This document shows, one piece after another, positions 54,339 through 63,974 of a DNA stretch of 64,000 nucleotides. Source of the stretch: Candidatus Binatia bacterium. Its GTDB lineage: Bacteria > Desulfobacterota > Binatia > UBA12015. Location: the NCBI GenBank assembly GCA_029248525.1, contig JAQWJE010000016.1, positions 1-64,000 of the forward strand. Direction: 5' to 3'. The first letter of the stretch is position 1, and every line of letters starts with the position of its first letter. The notes beneath the pieces are model-generated. The model was given only the letters and a program-made list of their open reading frames with translations. It was not told the origin of the DNA and searched no databases. The position numbers and the translations under genes are program-made.

Positions 54339-57300
54339 CTAGCCGAAGGCGATCAGTTCGCGGATATCTTCTTCCGTCAGGCGCGGCAGGGTGGTTTCGG
54401 ACTCGTCGATCACGGCCCGAGCCAGGGCTCGCTTCTCCTCTTTCATCCGCTGGATGCCTTCTTCGATCGTCCCCTGGGCTACGATGCGATAGACCGAGAC
54501 CGTGCGGGTCTGGCCGATACGATGGGCGCGGTCAGTCGCCTGATCTTCGACGGCCGGGTTCCACCATGGGTCCATATGGATAACCACATCCGCTGCTGCC
54601 AGATTGATCCCTGTGCCGCCCGCCTTGAGACTGAGCAAAAATACCGGCATATCCCCGTCGCGGAAACCATCGAGGACTTTCTCTCGATTGCGGGTCCGCC
54701 CGTCCAGATACGCATACTCCGTTCCGCTCGCCTCGAGCTCCTTGCGGAGAAGGCTGAGGAACTCGACGAATTGGCTGAACACGAGAGCGCGGCGACCACT
54801 GGCGACGACTTCGGCCACCAGTTCCCGGAAGGCGCCCAATTTCGCTGAATGGTCCGGCTTCTGGGAGGCATCGATCAGCCTTGGATCACAAGCCATCTGG
54901 CGGAGGCGCAGGAGTGCCGTGAGAACCAGCATGCGATTGGCATCCAGGCCCCCGTTGTCGAGACGCCCTTCCAGATCGGCGCGGGTGGCTTCGGCCAGCG
55001 CGGCGTAGGCCTTGCGCTGTTCGGGAGTCAGTTGCACCACAACATCCGTTTCGACCTTGGCGGGCAGGTCGGATTGGACTTCCTGCTTGGTTCGACGCAG
55101 AACGAAGGGCCGGATGCGTGCGCGCAGCGCGGCCGCTTCCTCACTACGGGCGGGCGATGGTGCAGCACGATTCTCACCGGCTTCAATTACGGCTTCCGTG
55201 ACTGGTCGTTCGTACCGCCGGGAGAAATTCCGCCAGGTACCGAGCATGCCTGCGTTGGCAAAGTCCAGGATGGACCAAAGTTCGAGCAGTCGGTTCTCCA
55301 CTGGGGTTCCCGTCAATCCAAGGCGTGCCTCGGCTGACAGGGCTTTTGCTGCGGCGGTCGTGGCTGCCGTATGGTTTTTGATGTGCTGTGCTTCGTCGAG
55401 CACGACGTAGCGGAAGGGAATATCTTTCAGCCGGTCGACATCGCGGCGGAGCAGGGCGTAGGTCGTCACGACCATATCGCTGGTGCCGACATCCTCATAG
55501 CGTTCGTGCCGCTCGGCGCCGTGCAGCAGAACCCCGTTGATTCCCGGAGTGAATTTCTTGGCTTCGCGGATCCAGTTCGGAGCCACCGAGGTGGGGGCGA
55601 CCACCAGCGTGGGTGCCTGGCCGTCGCGGTGCTTGCGCCAGTTGAGCAGGGCCAGCGTCTGCACGGTTTTTCCGAGTCCCATATCGTCAGCGAGAATTCC
55701 TCCCAGCTCGAGTTCGGCAAGGAACTGCAACCATGCGAGACCGGTTAGCTGATAGGGGCGCAGATCCGCGTTCAACCCCGGGGCCATTTCCGGCTCGGCG
55801 GCGACCTCGAGCTCACGCAGCCGATGGATCCACTCGCCCACGGTGGGCTCGAGCTCCACCGAGTCCGTCAGCTCTCCGAGATGTTCCAACTCGCCCAGAG
55901 CCGTGCGGGAAAGCTCGGCCGAACCCGTCTCCGAGAGGGCTTCCGGCAGTGAAGCCGCCAGACTGGCGACCTTGTCGCCCAATTCGGCAACGCTTCCGTC
56001 CGATAGCTGGACCCAGCGACGTCGTGCACCCAAGGCGTCACGAATGGCGTCGACGTCAGCCTCGACCCCATCAGCGGCGATCTTCAGCGCCACATCGAGG
56101 AGTCGACCGCGGCCCTGCCGCACGCTCATGGACGAGCGGAGGGAGCCACGCGCCACGATTTTACCGATATCGGGCGGTGTGAGGACTTCCTGTAAATCGT
56201 TGTCTTCGCCGACCTTGCGGACCAATTCCCGGAGATCGTGCAGGTAGAATCGAACCGCCCGGTCATCGCGGGCGCGCCAGGTGGCCTCATCTTCGGGCGA
56301 GGGTTTCGTTTTTTTGCGTCGGCTGACGGCAGGGAGCCGCAGAGGCGTGGCGGCCAGCAGGGCCAGAGCCCGCCGTTCCCGGTCCGCGTCTCGCGTCTCA
56401 TCATCGATATCCGCGACAGTCTCGTTATTCAGGACGTAGCTTTTGTCGGCGTAATTGGCGCGGAGGAGCGCACGGACTTCAAATGCTGTGCCTTCGACTT
56501 CGAGGCTGATCCGGGGGCGCGGGAGGGGGGGGAGACCGAGAGCCTCGCGAGGGGGCAGGTGAACGCCCTCCTCCTCAAAGCTTTGCCGCAAAAGAACGGG
56601 AAGCTCCCGAATCTCGGATTCCGTGAACGTGATCCAGGGCTGGCTCGAGAGACGAGAGAGTGCGATCGGGCCGACGTCTTCCGCGAGTCGCGCGAAGGTT
56701 CGGCGAGGCGGGGAGTAGATCCAGGAAGTGGAGCCTCGCAACAGAATCGCTTCCTCGAAAGGAATGCCATCGCTGCCGTCCGGGCGTTCCCAGAAGGCTT
56801 CCATGACGTAGGTTTTTTCCTCCAACTCTTCGGCGTCCTGCTCTTCCGGCAGGCCGAGCAAGCGCGCGAAAGCCCGACGCCCGGTCTCGCCGAATTCGTC
56901 TTCGTAGGCGCTGCGTGCTTTTTCCAGCCGCTCTTTTTCTTCGACAACTTCGGCGCGGCGCTCCTGCAGAATCGGATGCCGTTCGGCCTCCCCCGGCTCT
57001 GCGGCACGAAACACCAGCGAAGGCTTGCGGACGATCTCGTCGAATTTGATTTCACCGTCTTCGCCCGGTGCCTCGAGGATCAGATCCGCTTCTGCGGCGC
57101 GGGCGAGGAAGAGACAGGCGTTCTCGTTTTCGGCAAGAAAATCGCGCTGGCCGACAGGCGAACGCACGAGGCTTTCGAAGACACGCCACTCGCGGGCCGG
57201 CAGGCGGCGACCATCGAGGTCATCCGGGGTAAACGGACGTTTCTCCCCGGGAGGATGGACTTCGATGCGCAGGCGGGCCGGGTCATCAAAGACGTTTTCG

Positions 57301-57542
57301 CCGGGAGGCTCGACGCGGACGACGTAACGGGCATCGCCGAGGGGGCGCAATGGGCCTCTCCGACGCCAGGCCTCGAAGGTCTCGTCAAGGAGGTCCGCGA
57401 CACCCGGGTTTATGGCCTCGTCGGCCAGAGCTTCCAAATCGACCTCATGTTCGAAGGCTTTGCCGCGTGCGAGGCGACGCTGCTCCAGCTCTTTGGGGTC
57501 TGTTGGGGTCGACGAGAGGTTTCTATCAACAAGGCGAGACAT
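54339..57542 (-). CDS. SNF2/RapA-family DNA-dependent ATPase (helicase-like)
   Basis: About 1067 residues from the ATG at 57542. The first 600 residues are an acidic, coiled region typical of bacterial SNF2 proteins. The motor follows: motif I ILADDMGLGKTVQTLALL, motif II VVLDEAQHIKN (DEAQ), motif III LGLTGTPVENRLLELWSILDF, motif V SLKAGGTGINLAAADVV and motif VI DQATDRAHRIGQTRTVSVYRIV, all intact. SNF2 proteins translocate on DNA to remodel protein complexes; the bacterial function is poorly known. It is convergent with the NYN gene and divergent from the YHS-like gene. No nuclease or methyltransferase neighbour suggests a defence island. Confidence 0.93.
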   Translation of the reverse strand: MSRLVDRNLSSTPTDPKELEQRRLARGKAFEHEVDLEALADEAINPGVADLLDETFEAWRRRGPLRPLGDARYVVRVEPPGENVFDDPARLRIEVHPPGEKRPFTPDDLDGRRLPAREWRVFESLVRSPVGQRDFLAENENACLFLARAAEADLILEAPGEDGEIKFDEIVRKPSLVFRAAEPGEAERHPILQERRAEVVEEKERLEKARSAYEDEFGETGRRAFARLLGLPEEQDAEELEEKTYVMEAFWERPDGSDGIPFEEAILLRGSTSWIYSPPRRTFARLAEDVGPIALSRLSSQPWITFTESEIRELPVLLRQSFEEEGVHLPPREALGLPPLPRPRISLEVEGTAFEVRALLRANYADKSYVLNNETVADIDDETRDADRERRALALLAATPLRLPAVSRRKKTKPSPEDEATWRARDDRAVRFYLHDLRELVRKVGEDNDLQEVLTPPDIGKIVARGSLRSSMSVRQGRGRLLDVALKIAADGVEADVDAIRDALGARRRWVQLSDGSVAELGDKVASLAASLPEALSETGSAELSRTALGELEHLGELTDSVELEPTVGEWIHRLRELEVAAEPEMAPGLNADLRPYQLTGLAWLQFLAELELGGILADDMGLGKTVQTLALLNWRKHRDGQAPTLVVAPTSVAPNWIREAKKFTPGINGVLLHGAERHERYEDVGTSDMVVTTYALLRRDVDRLKDIPFRYVVLDEAQHIKNHTAATTAAAKALSAEARLGLTGTPVENRLLELWSILDFANAGMLGTWRNFSRRYERPVTEAVIEAGENRAAPSPARSEEAAALRARIRPFVLRRTKQEVQSDLPAKVETDVVVQLTPEQRKAYAALAEATRADLEGRLDNGGLDANRMLVLTALLRLRQMACDPRLIDASQKPDHSAKLGAFRELVAEVVASGRRALVFSQFVEFLSLLRKELEASGTEYAYLDGRTRNREKVLDGFRDGDMPVFLLSLKAGGTGINLAAADVVIHMDPWWNPAVEDQATDRAHRIGQTRTVSVYRIVAQGTIEEGIQRMKEEKRALARAVIDESETTLPRLTEEDIRELIAFG

Positions 57543-57645
57543 CGGAACGTAAAACTGTAACTGCGGGGGGCCGGTGTGACAACGGGTAGCTCCCGACTTG
57601 CGTAGCGGGCCCGCTTGGCGCAAAAAGATAGTTGTGGAGACCTTG

Positions 57646-58014
57646 ATGAAGAACCGTTCGCGATTGAATGTCCTGCTCGCAGCCCTCGGGTGTGTGGGGT
57701 TGATGGCCGCCAGTCTGGCTGCAGCGCAGGGGGTGGCTCTGGAAAAAGTTCAGCCCAAAATGGTCTGTATGGTCAATGATACTCTGTTTCCCAGGGAGCA
57801 GATTCCGGTCGAGGTGGATGGGAAGACCTATTTTGGCTGCTGCGAGATGTGCAAGGGCCGATTGGCCGAGGATGCGAGCATCCGATCGGCAAAGGATCCC
57901 GTATCGGGCGCCTCGGTGGACAAGGCGCTCGCGGTGATCGGGGCCGCGCCCGACGGCAAAGTTCAATATTTTCTTACCGAAGAGACGTTTTCTCGATACA
58001 ATCAGGGTTCCTAG
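57646..58014 (+). CDS. secreted tandem YHS-like (metal-binding type) protein
   Basis: 122 residues from the ATG at 57646 with GGAG upstream. A signal peptide (VLLAALGCVGLMAASLAAAQ) precedes a first YHS/TRASH-like unit with KMVCMVND and TYFGCCEMCKGRL, giving four Cys for metal binding. A second unit, KDPVSGASVDKALAVIG ... VQYFLTEETFSRY, follows the YHS pattern, but its Cys are replaced by Ser and Thr. The first unit could bind copper or another soft metal in the periplasm. The gene precedes the Smr gene by 24 nt; a shared transcript is possible. Confidence 0.72.
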   Translation: MKNRSRLNVLLAALGCVGLMAASLAAAQGVALEKVQPKMVCMVNDTLFPREQIPVEVDGKTYFGCCEMCKGRLAEDASIRSAKDPVSGASVDKALAVIGAAPDGKVQYFLTEETFSRYNQGS

Positions 58015-58038
58015 GGACCTCAGGAGAGAAAAGCGATT

Positions 58039-58569
58039 ATGTCGTCCGACCGACGAAAAGATGAAGCCTCCGAATCCAAGGGGCTCGATGCAGATGCAGA
58101 TTGGCTGAATGCCATCAGCGACGTCGAAAAGATCGATGCGGCTACCAGCGGCCCTGATATCGTCGATTCAGAGCCGACAACGGGTTTGGCGGAGCGCTTC
58201 CGCCAACGTCAGCACGTTGAGCCGACTCTCACCGAAGATCCGGGTCTTTCGATCGATCCTCACTCGATGGAGCGCATTCGCCGCGGCAAGATGCCGATCG
58301 AGGCTCAGGTGGACCTTCATGGGTGCACTCAGGAAGAAGCTCTCAGTTCGGTGAACGAATTTCTCGAAGAGTCCTGGAACGCCAAGCGACGTCTGGTTCT
58401 GGTGATCACTGGCAAAGGTACCGCGCGCGATGGTGGAGGCGTGCTGCGTTCGGCAGTTCCTCGCTGGATCACCGACGGCCGATTTCGCAGTTGTCTGGTC
58501 GGGATCAGTGCCGCCGACAACCGCCACGGCGGCGATGGGGCAGTCTATGTCATGCTGCGCAAGCAGTAG
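58039..58569 (+). CDS. Smr domain protein (MutS2 C-terminal-like)
   Basis: 176 residues. An acidic, probably disordered N-terminus (about 1-80) is followed by the Smr domain: VDLHGCTQEEALSSVNEFLEES (DLHG motif), RLVLVITGKG (the TGKG motif) and RFRSCLVGISAADNRHGGDGAVYVMLRK. Free-standing Smr proteins such as E. coli SmrA/SmrB are endonucleases; SmrB cleaves mRNA at collided ribosomes. The DLHG His and GKG loop are intact, so nuclease activity is plausible. It starts 24 nt after the YHS-like gene. Confidence 0.92.
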   Translation: MSSDRRKDEASESKGLDADADWLNAISDVEKIDAATSGPDIVDSEPTTGLAERFRQRQHVEPTLTEDPGLSIDPHSMERIRRGKMPIEAQVDLHGCTQEEALSSVNEFLEESWNAKRRLVLVITGKGTARDGGGVLRSAVPRWITDGRFRSCLVGISAADNRHGGDGAVYVMLRKQ

Positions 58570-58672
58570 CCCAAGGTCTTCGGGATAAAGACCGTTCGCA
58601 AACTGCCGATATAAAAGCAGGCTCTTCCACCTTCGGGAATGGCCTCCGCCACAGTTTCAGGGAGACTTTTGC

Positions 58673-59695
58673 ATGTCACGCTATCGCCAGCTTTTGCAGG
58701 AAATTGAATCCGAGCCCCGCCGTTGGCTGGTGACAGGTGCCGCAGGTTTCATCGGCTCCCATTTGGTCGAAACCCTTTTGCGTGCTGGACAAAATGTAGT
58801 CGGTCTGGATTCTTTCGCGACCGGTCATGCCCATAATCTCGATAAGGTTCGCGCCTTGGTCGGATCCGAGTCGGCGGGCCGATTCACTTTCATCGAAGGA
58901 GATATTCGCGAGGAGGAAGACTGCAAGCGCGCCTGTGACGGGGTGCAGCACGTTCTGCATCAGGCGGCCCTTGGTTCGGTGCCGCGCTCGCTGGAAGATC
59001 CGATTGCGAGTCATGCCGCGAATGTCGACGGCTTTTTGAAAATGGCCAATGCCGCCCGGGTCAGCGGCGTGGATTCCATGGTCTACGCTTCGTCGTCGAG
59101 CGTTTATGGCGACCATCCGGCTCTGCCCAAGGTCGAGGATGCCATCGGCAATCCGCTTTCCCCCTATGCTTCCACCAAGTTGATCGACGAGATCTACGCC
59201 AGCACCATGCACCGTTGCTACGGGATGCAGATTGCCGGCTTGCGCTATTTTAACGTGGTGGGGACGCGCCAGGATCCCAACGGTGCCTATGCGGCGGTGA
59301 TTCCGCGCTGGATTCGGATCTTCCTCGAAGGCGGTACGCCCGAGATTTTCGGCGATGGAGAGACCTCGCGCGACTTCTGCCCGGTGGGGAATGTCGTACA
59401 GGCGAATTTATTGGCGGCGACCACCGAGGCCGCCGGCGGTGAGGTCTTCAACATCGCACTCGGCGGGCGCATGACTTTGACCGAACTCTATGGCCATCTG
59501 CGCGATGCCCTGGTCGCTCAGGGTGTGCCTTGCGGGGATCGCGACGCGATTTACAAGGAATTTCGGAGTGGCGACGTCCGGCATAGCCACGCGAATATCG
59601 ACAAGGCCGTAGCCCTGCTGGGATACGAGCCGGAGTTTACTCTCGCTGACGGGTTGGGGCTGACCGTCGCCGGCTTCGTGGCTGCCGAGGATTGA
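58673..59695 (+). CDS. UDP-N-acetylglucosamine/UDP-glucose 4-epimerase (WbpP/Gne type)
   Basis: 340 residues with a GGGAG ribosome site. The NAD site is WLVTGAAGFIGSHLVETLL, FATGHAHNL matches the WbpP group, YASSSSVYGDHPALPKVE and SPYASTKLIDE carry the Ser and the intact YxxxK pair, and RYFNVVGTRQDPNGAYAAVIPRWI is the substrate loop. The group interconverts UDP-GlcNAc and UDP-GalNAc and supplies O-antigen or capsule precursors. It stands alone between Smr and ClC genes and contrasts with the Tyr-less SDR at the start of the window. Confidence 0.93.
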   Translation: MSRYRQLLQEIESEPRRWLVTGAAGFIGSHLVETLLRAGQNVVGLDSFATGHAHNLDKVRALVGSESAGRFTFIEGDIREEEDCKRACDGVQHVLHQAALGSVPRSLEDPIASHAANVDGFLKMANAARVSGVDSMVYASSSSVYGDHPALPKVEDAIGNPLSPYASTKLIDEIYASTMHRCYGMQIAGLRYFNVVGTRQDPNGAYAAVIPRWIRIFLEGGTPEIFGDGETSRDFCPVGNVVQANLLAATTEAAGGEVFNIALGGRMTLTELYGHLRDALVAQGVPCGDRDAIYKEFRSGDVRHSHANIDKAVALLGYEPEFTLADGLGLTVAGFVAAED

Positions 59696-59753
59696 GCCCA
59701 TTTTGACCATTTCCCTGTTGCTCCTGTCCCGCATGCGTTAGGGGAGATGAGCG

Positions 59754-61379
59754 ATGGCGGCGGGTGAAAATAGCGAGACAACAGCCAAGGACGCTGCACC
59801 CAATCCGGAGGTCACCCCCCGTGCGGCCCGCCGGCAAATGCGGGATTTCCTGCGCGTCCACGAGCAGCGTCGACGCCAGCTGCCTCGCGCACTTCTGGTC
59901 GGATTGCTCGCTGGCCTGGTTGCCGTCGGCTTCCAGTTCATGCTCGTGCAGGCCGACGGCGTCCGGGATCGGCTGGTTTTATTCTCCTACGATGTCGGCT
60001 GGTGGGGCTTTTTGCTCCCGATGGGCTTTGGTGCTCTCGGCGTTTCCTTCGCGTTGGTTTTGGTCAGCTCCTTCGAGCCGGATGCCGCCGGCAGCGGCAT
60101 TCCTCACCTGAAGGCGGTTCTGCATCATTTGCGTGGATTCCGCTGGCAGCGGATCCTTCCCGTCAAATTTATTGGTGGGATCGCGGCGATCGGCAGTGGT
60201 TTGGCTCTGGGACGAGAGGGCCCCACCATTCAGATGGGTGGGGCGATCGGCCAGATGGTGAGCCGTTGGTTCAAAAGTACTCCACGCGAAAGCCAGACAT
60301 TGATGGCGGCTGGTGCTGGCGCGGGGCTATCGGCGGCCTTTAATGCACCCTTGGCGGGGCTGGTCTTTGTTCTGGAGGAAGTCCAGCGAGACTTCGCCCC
60401 GGCTGTGTTTACGGTGACGCTGATCGCTTCTGTGACCGCCGATGTGACCGCTCGTTATCTGCTCGGCCACCAACCGGTATTTACGATCGGCGACGTGCCG
60501 ATCCCGTCGCTGGCTTCCTTGCCGGTGTCGCTGTTTCTTGGAGTGGCGGCGGCGATCGTGGGCGTTTTCTTCAACCGGGCGATGATCTGGACGGTTGATT
60601 TTTACAAAAACTTTGCGCATTGGCCGCGCTGGCAGCTCGGTGCCGTTGTTGGCGCGGGCGTTGGGCTCGTCGGCTATTTTGTGCCGGGTTCGCTGGCCGG
60701 CGGCCACCACCTTGTGGAAGCCACCATCGCCGGAAAGCTCGGTCTGATGATGCTGCTGGGTTTTTTCTTTCTGCGCTTCGGTTTGACGATGGCCAGCTAC
60801 GGGAGTGGGGCACCGGGCGGGATCTTCGCGCCCATGTTGGTTCTCGGCGCTGCTTTGGGCAGCTTCACGGGGCAAATTTCCCATTCCCTCATGCCCGAGA
60901 TCGTGACCCACCCGGAAACATTTGCCGTCGTTGGCATGGCGGCTCTTTTCACCGCAATCGTTCGGGCCCCCCTGACGGGCATTGTCTTGATGGTGGAGAT
61001 GACCGGCGAGTACGATCTGGTTCTTCCCTTGTTGATTGCCTCGCTGACCGCAGGCGGCATCGCGGACTATCTCGGTGACAAACCGATCTATGAGGTTCTG
61101 CTCAAGCGGGATCTGACGCGTTGGCAGGAAAAACCTCAATTGGCAGAGACTTTATTGCTCGAATTGACGGTCAGCCCGTCATCGCCTTTCGATGGTAAGG
61201 AAGTTCGTGAACTGGGTCTGCCCCCGGGCTGTATTCTGATTACCGTGCATCGGGGTCTGAACGCCGAGGTACCTACCGCGACCTTCAAGCTGCAGGCCGG
61301 AGATCGGATCACGGTTGTGGTCGCACCGCAGGCGGCCGCGGCTGTTGGATTGCTCCACGACGGAACTGGCGCCACATAA
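59754..61379 (+). CDS. ClC-family chloride channel or H+/Cl- antiporter with C-terminal TrkA-C domain
   Basis: 541 residues. Selectivity-filter motifs are GSGIPHLKAVLH (usual GSGIPE with His at the last place), GREGPTIQMGGAIG with the gating Glu, and GSGAPGGIFAPMLVLGAALG. About ten membrane helices fill residues 35-440. The C-terminal 80 residues (LLELTVSPSSPFDGKEVRELGLPPGCILITVHRG ... GDRITVVVAP) form a TrkA-C (RCK-C) domain, known in a subset of bacterial ClCs as a ligand-sensing module. It probably exchanges Cl- or another anion for protons in acid or anion stress. Confidence 0.94.
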   Translation: MAAGENSETTAKDAAPNPEVTPRAARRQMRDFLRVHEQRRRQLPRALLVGLLAGLVAVGFQFMLVQADGVRDRLVLFSYDVGWWGFLLPMGFGALGVSFALVLVSSFEPDAAGSGIPHLKAVLHHLRGFRWQRILPVKFIGGIAAIGSGLALGREGPTIQMGGAIGQMVSRWFKSTPRESQTLMAAGAGAGLSAAFNAPLAGLVFVLEEVQRDFAPAVFTVTLIASVTADVTARYLLGHQPVFTIGDVPIPSLASLPVSLFLGVAAAIVGVFFNRAMIWTVDFYKNFAHWPRWQLGAVVGAGVGLVGYFVPGSLAGGHHLVEATIAGKLGLMMLLGFFFLRFGLTMASYGSGAPGGIFAPMLVLGAALGSFTGQISHSLMPEIVTHPETFAVVGMAALFTAIVRAPLTGIVLMVEMTGEYDLVLPLLIASLTAGGIADYLGDKPIYEVLLKRDLTRWQEKPQLAETLLLELTVSPSSPFDGKEVRELGLPPGCILITVHRGLNAEVPTATFKLQAGDRITVVVAPQAAAAVGLLHDGTGAT

Positions 61380-61476
61380 CTCGGTCCCCGGGGTCTTTCG
61401 GGATTCTCGCCGGATTTGATCCCGAATCTTCGCCGGGCTGGTTCTTCGGCGCTGGACGGTTTAAAAGAAGATCGCC

Positions 61477-62295
61477 ATGAGTGAATTTTCCTTGCATCCC
61501 TTGAATGATGGTTTTTCCTGGGCCACTCCGCCCGGTCCTTACCGTCGCATCCGTCCCGAGCAGGCCGAATCCTGGAACGAGCAGGGTTTTCTGGTCGTCG
61601 AGGATGCCTTCTCGCCGGAAGTCATGGCTCGCGTGATCAGCGAGATCGATCCCTTCGAGGCGCAGGTGGAAGCCTTCCTGCAAATGCAGCAGGACGGAAA
61701 ATTATTCATCGCTCGCTCGGGAGAGATTACTTTCACAACCCACTTGGTGACTCGGTCGGCGTATTTGCGGGACTTCGCCGCGGGGCCCGTATTTCAGGAC
61801 CTCGTTCACGATCTGGTCGGGAATCGGGTACGCCTCTACTGGGATCAGGCGGTCTACAAGAAGCCGGAAAACCCATCCGAGTTTCCCTGGCATCAGGACA
61901 ACGGCTACACCTTCGTGCGGCCCCAGCAGTATCTGACTTGCTGGGTCTCGCTGACCGATGCGACCGAAGAGAACGGCTGCCCGTGGGTGGTGCCAGGTGT
62001 TCATCGCCACGGAACCCTCGCTCATGAAATGACCGAACTCGGTTGGCGTTGCCTCGACAAGCCCGCGGATGCTGTGCCGGTGCCTGTTCGGGCGGGCTCG
62101 ATCGTCGTATTTTCGAGTTTGACGCCGCATCGTACGGGCCCCAATAGCTCGGACGGCGTCCGTAAATCCTACATTTTGCAATACGCCCCGGACGGCGCGC
62201 AGGTGATTCAGGACGATACCGAGGTCCCCTGTGATGCTCCGGAGCGTCAGTTTCTGGTGCTGGAAGACGGCGGCTCTCCCGGGTCGAACGCCTAG
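61477..62295 (+). CDS. phytanoyl-CoA dioxygenase (PhyH) family oxygenase
   Basis: 272 residues. The Fe(II) facial triad is visible as WHQDNGYTFV (His and Asp) and SLTPHRTGPNSS (distal His), followed by Arg for 2-oxoglutarate. NEQGFLVVEDAFSPEVM is the usual N-terminal helix and YLTCWVSLTDATEENGCPWVVPGVHRHG the central core strand. The family hydroxylates many substrates (fatty acyl-CoA, ectoine, natural products) with 2-oxoglutarate and O2. No operon partner gives a clue to the substrate. It converges on pstA. Confidence 0.9.
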   Translation: MSEFSLHPLNDGFSWATPPGPYRRIRPEQAESWNEQGFLVVEDAFSPEVMARVISEIDPFEAQVEAFLQMQQDGKLFIARSGEITFTTHLVTRSAYLRDFAAGPVFQDLVHDLVGNRVRLYWDQAVYKKPENPSEFPWHQDNGYTFVRPQQYLTCWVSLTDATEENGCPWVVPGVHRHGTLAHEMTELGWRCLDKPADAVPVPVRAGSIVVFSSLTPHRTGPNSSDGVRKSYILQYAPDGAQVIQDDTEVPCDAPERQFLVLEDGGSPGSNA

Positions 62296-62348
62296 GGTAC
62301 GGGCTGCCGCAGCGCTGCTGTCGCGGGTATCCGTCGGGTTCGATTCGC

Positions 62349-63974
62349 CTAGACGGCGCTGGTGGCGTAACGGGCGCGGAGCTTGTTGCGGTAGACGATG
62401 GCGACCAGATTCATCAGGGTCACGACCGTCACCAGCAGAAGTGCAGTGGCAAAGACCAGCGGCTGGGCGGCCTCGACGTTCGGGCTCTGAAAGCCCACAT
62501 CGTAGATGTGGAAGCCCAGGTGCATGAATTTTCTCTCCAGGTGGATGAAGGGTGCATGGTGGTCGATCGGGAGCGTCGGGGCCAGCTTGACCATCCCGAC
62601 AATCATCAAGGGTGCGACTTCGCCGGCCGCGCGAGCCATTGCGAGAATCATTCCCGTCAGAATTCCGGGCGCGGCGGCGGGAACGACCACCTTCCATGTC
62701 GTTTCGAATTTGGTGGCACCCAGCGCCAGCGAGCCCTCGCGGACCGCTCGTGGGACGGCCGCCAGGCCTTCTTCGGTGGCGACAATCACCACCGGGACCG
62801 TAAGGAGGGCCAGCGTCAGGCTGCCCCAGAAGATGCCACCCGTCCCGAATGTCGGGGTCGGTAGAGACTCGGGATAAAAGATTTGATCGAGACTGCCGCC
62901 GATCCCGTAGACAAAAAATCCGAGGCCGAAAACGCCAAAGACGATGGAGGGGACGCCGGCAAGGTTGTTGACGGCGATACGAACGGCACGAACGGCCGGA
63001 CCCTCAGTCGCATATTCGCGCAAATAGAGGGCGGCGAGCACGCCGAAGGGAGCCACCAGGAAAGCGAGGATGAAGACCATCATGACGGTTCCGAAAATCG
63101 CCGGAAAAATGCCGCCTTCTGTATTGGATTCGCGGGGGTCGTCACTGATGAACTCCCAGATTTTTGCGAAATAGAGGCGCACGGCGTCGGCGGTACTCAG
63201 GGCATTGGGGTGCACGGCACGAACGACTTCGCCGATCGGCATTTCCATCGATCGCCCGTTGCTGCTTTTCATGACCAGCGTCCCGAGCGCCAGCGCATCG
63301 CGTCGAGCGAATAGTTCCGTCGCGGCAATTTCGTATGCGGCTTGCGCGCGAGTTTCGGCCTTGTCGATCGTGGCGAATTCCGCTGCGGCCCGGTCGGGCG
63401 CGAGGTCCTGCAGGGCGACTCGCTTGCGCTCCAGGCGCAGTTGTTCGATCTCGTGGTTCAGGTCGCCGATGGGGCCCTTCTCAAGGTGCTCGGCTGCTTC
63501 GCGCTGGGCGGTTTTTTCGGCGTGCAGGGCCGGGAAGGCTGCGGCTACAGCTTCAGGACCCTGTGCGAGCACGATCCCGTCCCGCCGAATCTCGTGCATG
63601 GTGCCGTAGAAGTTGCCCCACTCGAGTCGTTCGAGGACGGTTGCATCGGCTGGCGTGGTTTTAGAGGCGATATCGGCATCGTCGATCCAGAGGAAGTCCA
63701 TGCCGTAAAGATCCCGGTTGCCGACCTTGATCCGCGTGCGGGTGGCCCCCTCTTTATCGGGGATCTCTTCGTTTCCCCAGACTTCTCCGAGATGTGTGGT
63801 CCCGTCCTGCATGGAGAAGAGCACGACTTGCTTCTGCCAGAAATAAGCCAACCCATTGACGGCGATCAGATATACCAGTCCGATTGTCAGGAGAAGGTTG
63901 AGGGCCAGCGCTCCCCCGCAGAACCACGTGAAGATTTGCCCGAAGCGATCTGTGCCATTGCCAGTTTTTTTCAT
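62349..63974 (-). CDS. pstA: phosphate ABC transporter permease PstA (long form)
   Basis: 541 residues. TM1 (residues about 15-40) is followed by about 240 residues of periplasmic, partly coiled-coil domain (DUF3333-like), then five membrane helices with the ABC permease motif EGLAAVPRAVREGSLALGATKFETTWKVVVPAAAPGI. LARMAAGEVAPLM-type and YDVGFQSPNVEAAQP segments are PstA-specific. With PstC and PstB it imports phosphate at high affinity. E. coli PstA is under 300 residues; the long form occurs in many gamma- and delta-type bacteria. Its ATG overlaps the pstC stop (TGATG). Confidence 0.95.
   Translation of the reverse strand: MKKTGNGTDRFGQIFTWFCGGALALNLLLTIGLVYLIAVNGLAYFWQKQVVLFSMQDGTTHLGEVWGNEEIPDKEGATRTRIKVGNRDLYGMDFLWIDDADIASKTTPADATVLERLEWGNFYGTMHEIRRDGIVLAQGPEAVAAAFPALHAEKTAQREAAEHLEKGPIGDLNHEIEQLRLERKRVALQDLAPDRAAAEFATIDKAETRAQAAYEIAATELFARRDALALGTLVMKSSNGRSMEMPIGEVVRAVHPNALSTADAVRLYFAKIWEFISDDPRESNTEGGIFPAIFGTVMMVFILAFLVAPFGVLAALYLREYATEGPAVRAVRIAVNNLAGVPSIVFGVFGLGFFVYGIGGSLDQIFYPESLPTPTFGTGGIFWGSLTLALLTVPVVIVATEEGLAAVPRAVREGSLALGATKFETTWKVVVPAAAPGILTGMILAMARAAGEVAPLMIVGMVKLAPTLPIDHHAPFIHLERKFMHLGFHIYDVGFQSPNVEAAQPLVFATALLLVTVVTLMNLVAIVYRNKLRARYATSAV

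Noticed and set aside
54339-57542. SNF2 ATPase as part of a defence system (DISARM-like or similar)
   Set aside because: No methyltransferase, nuclease of known defence type or mobile-element marker is adjacent; the neighbours are ordinary genes.
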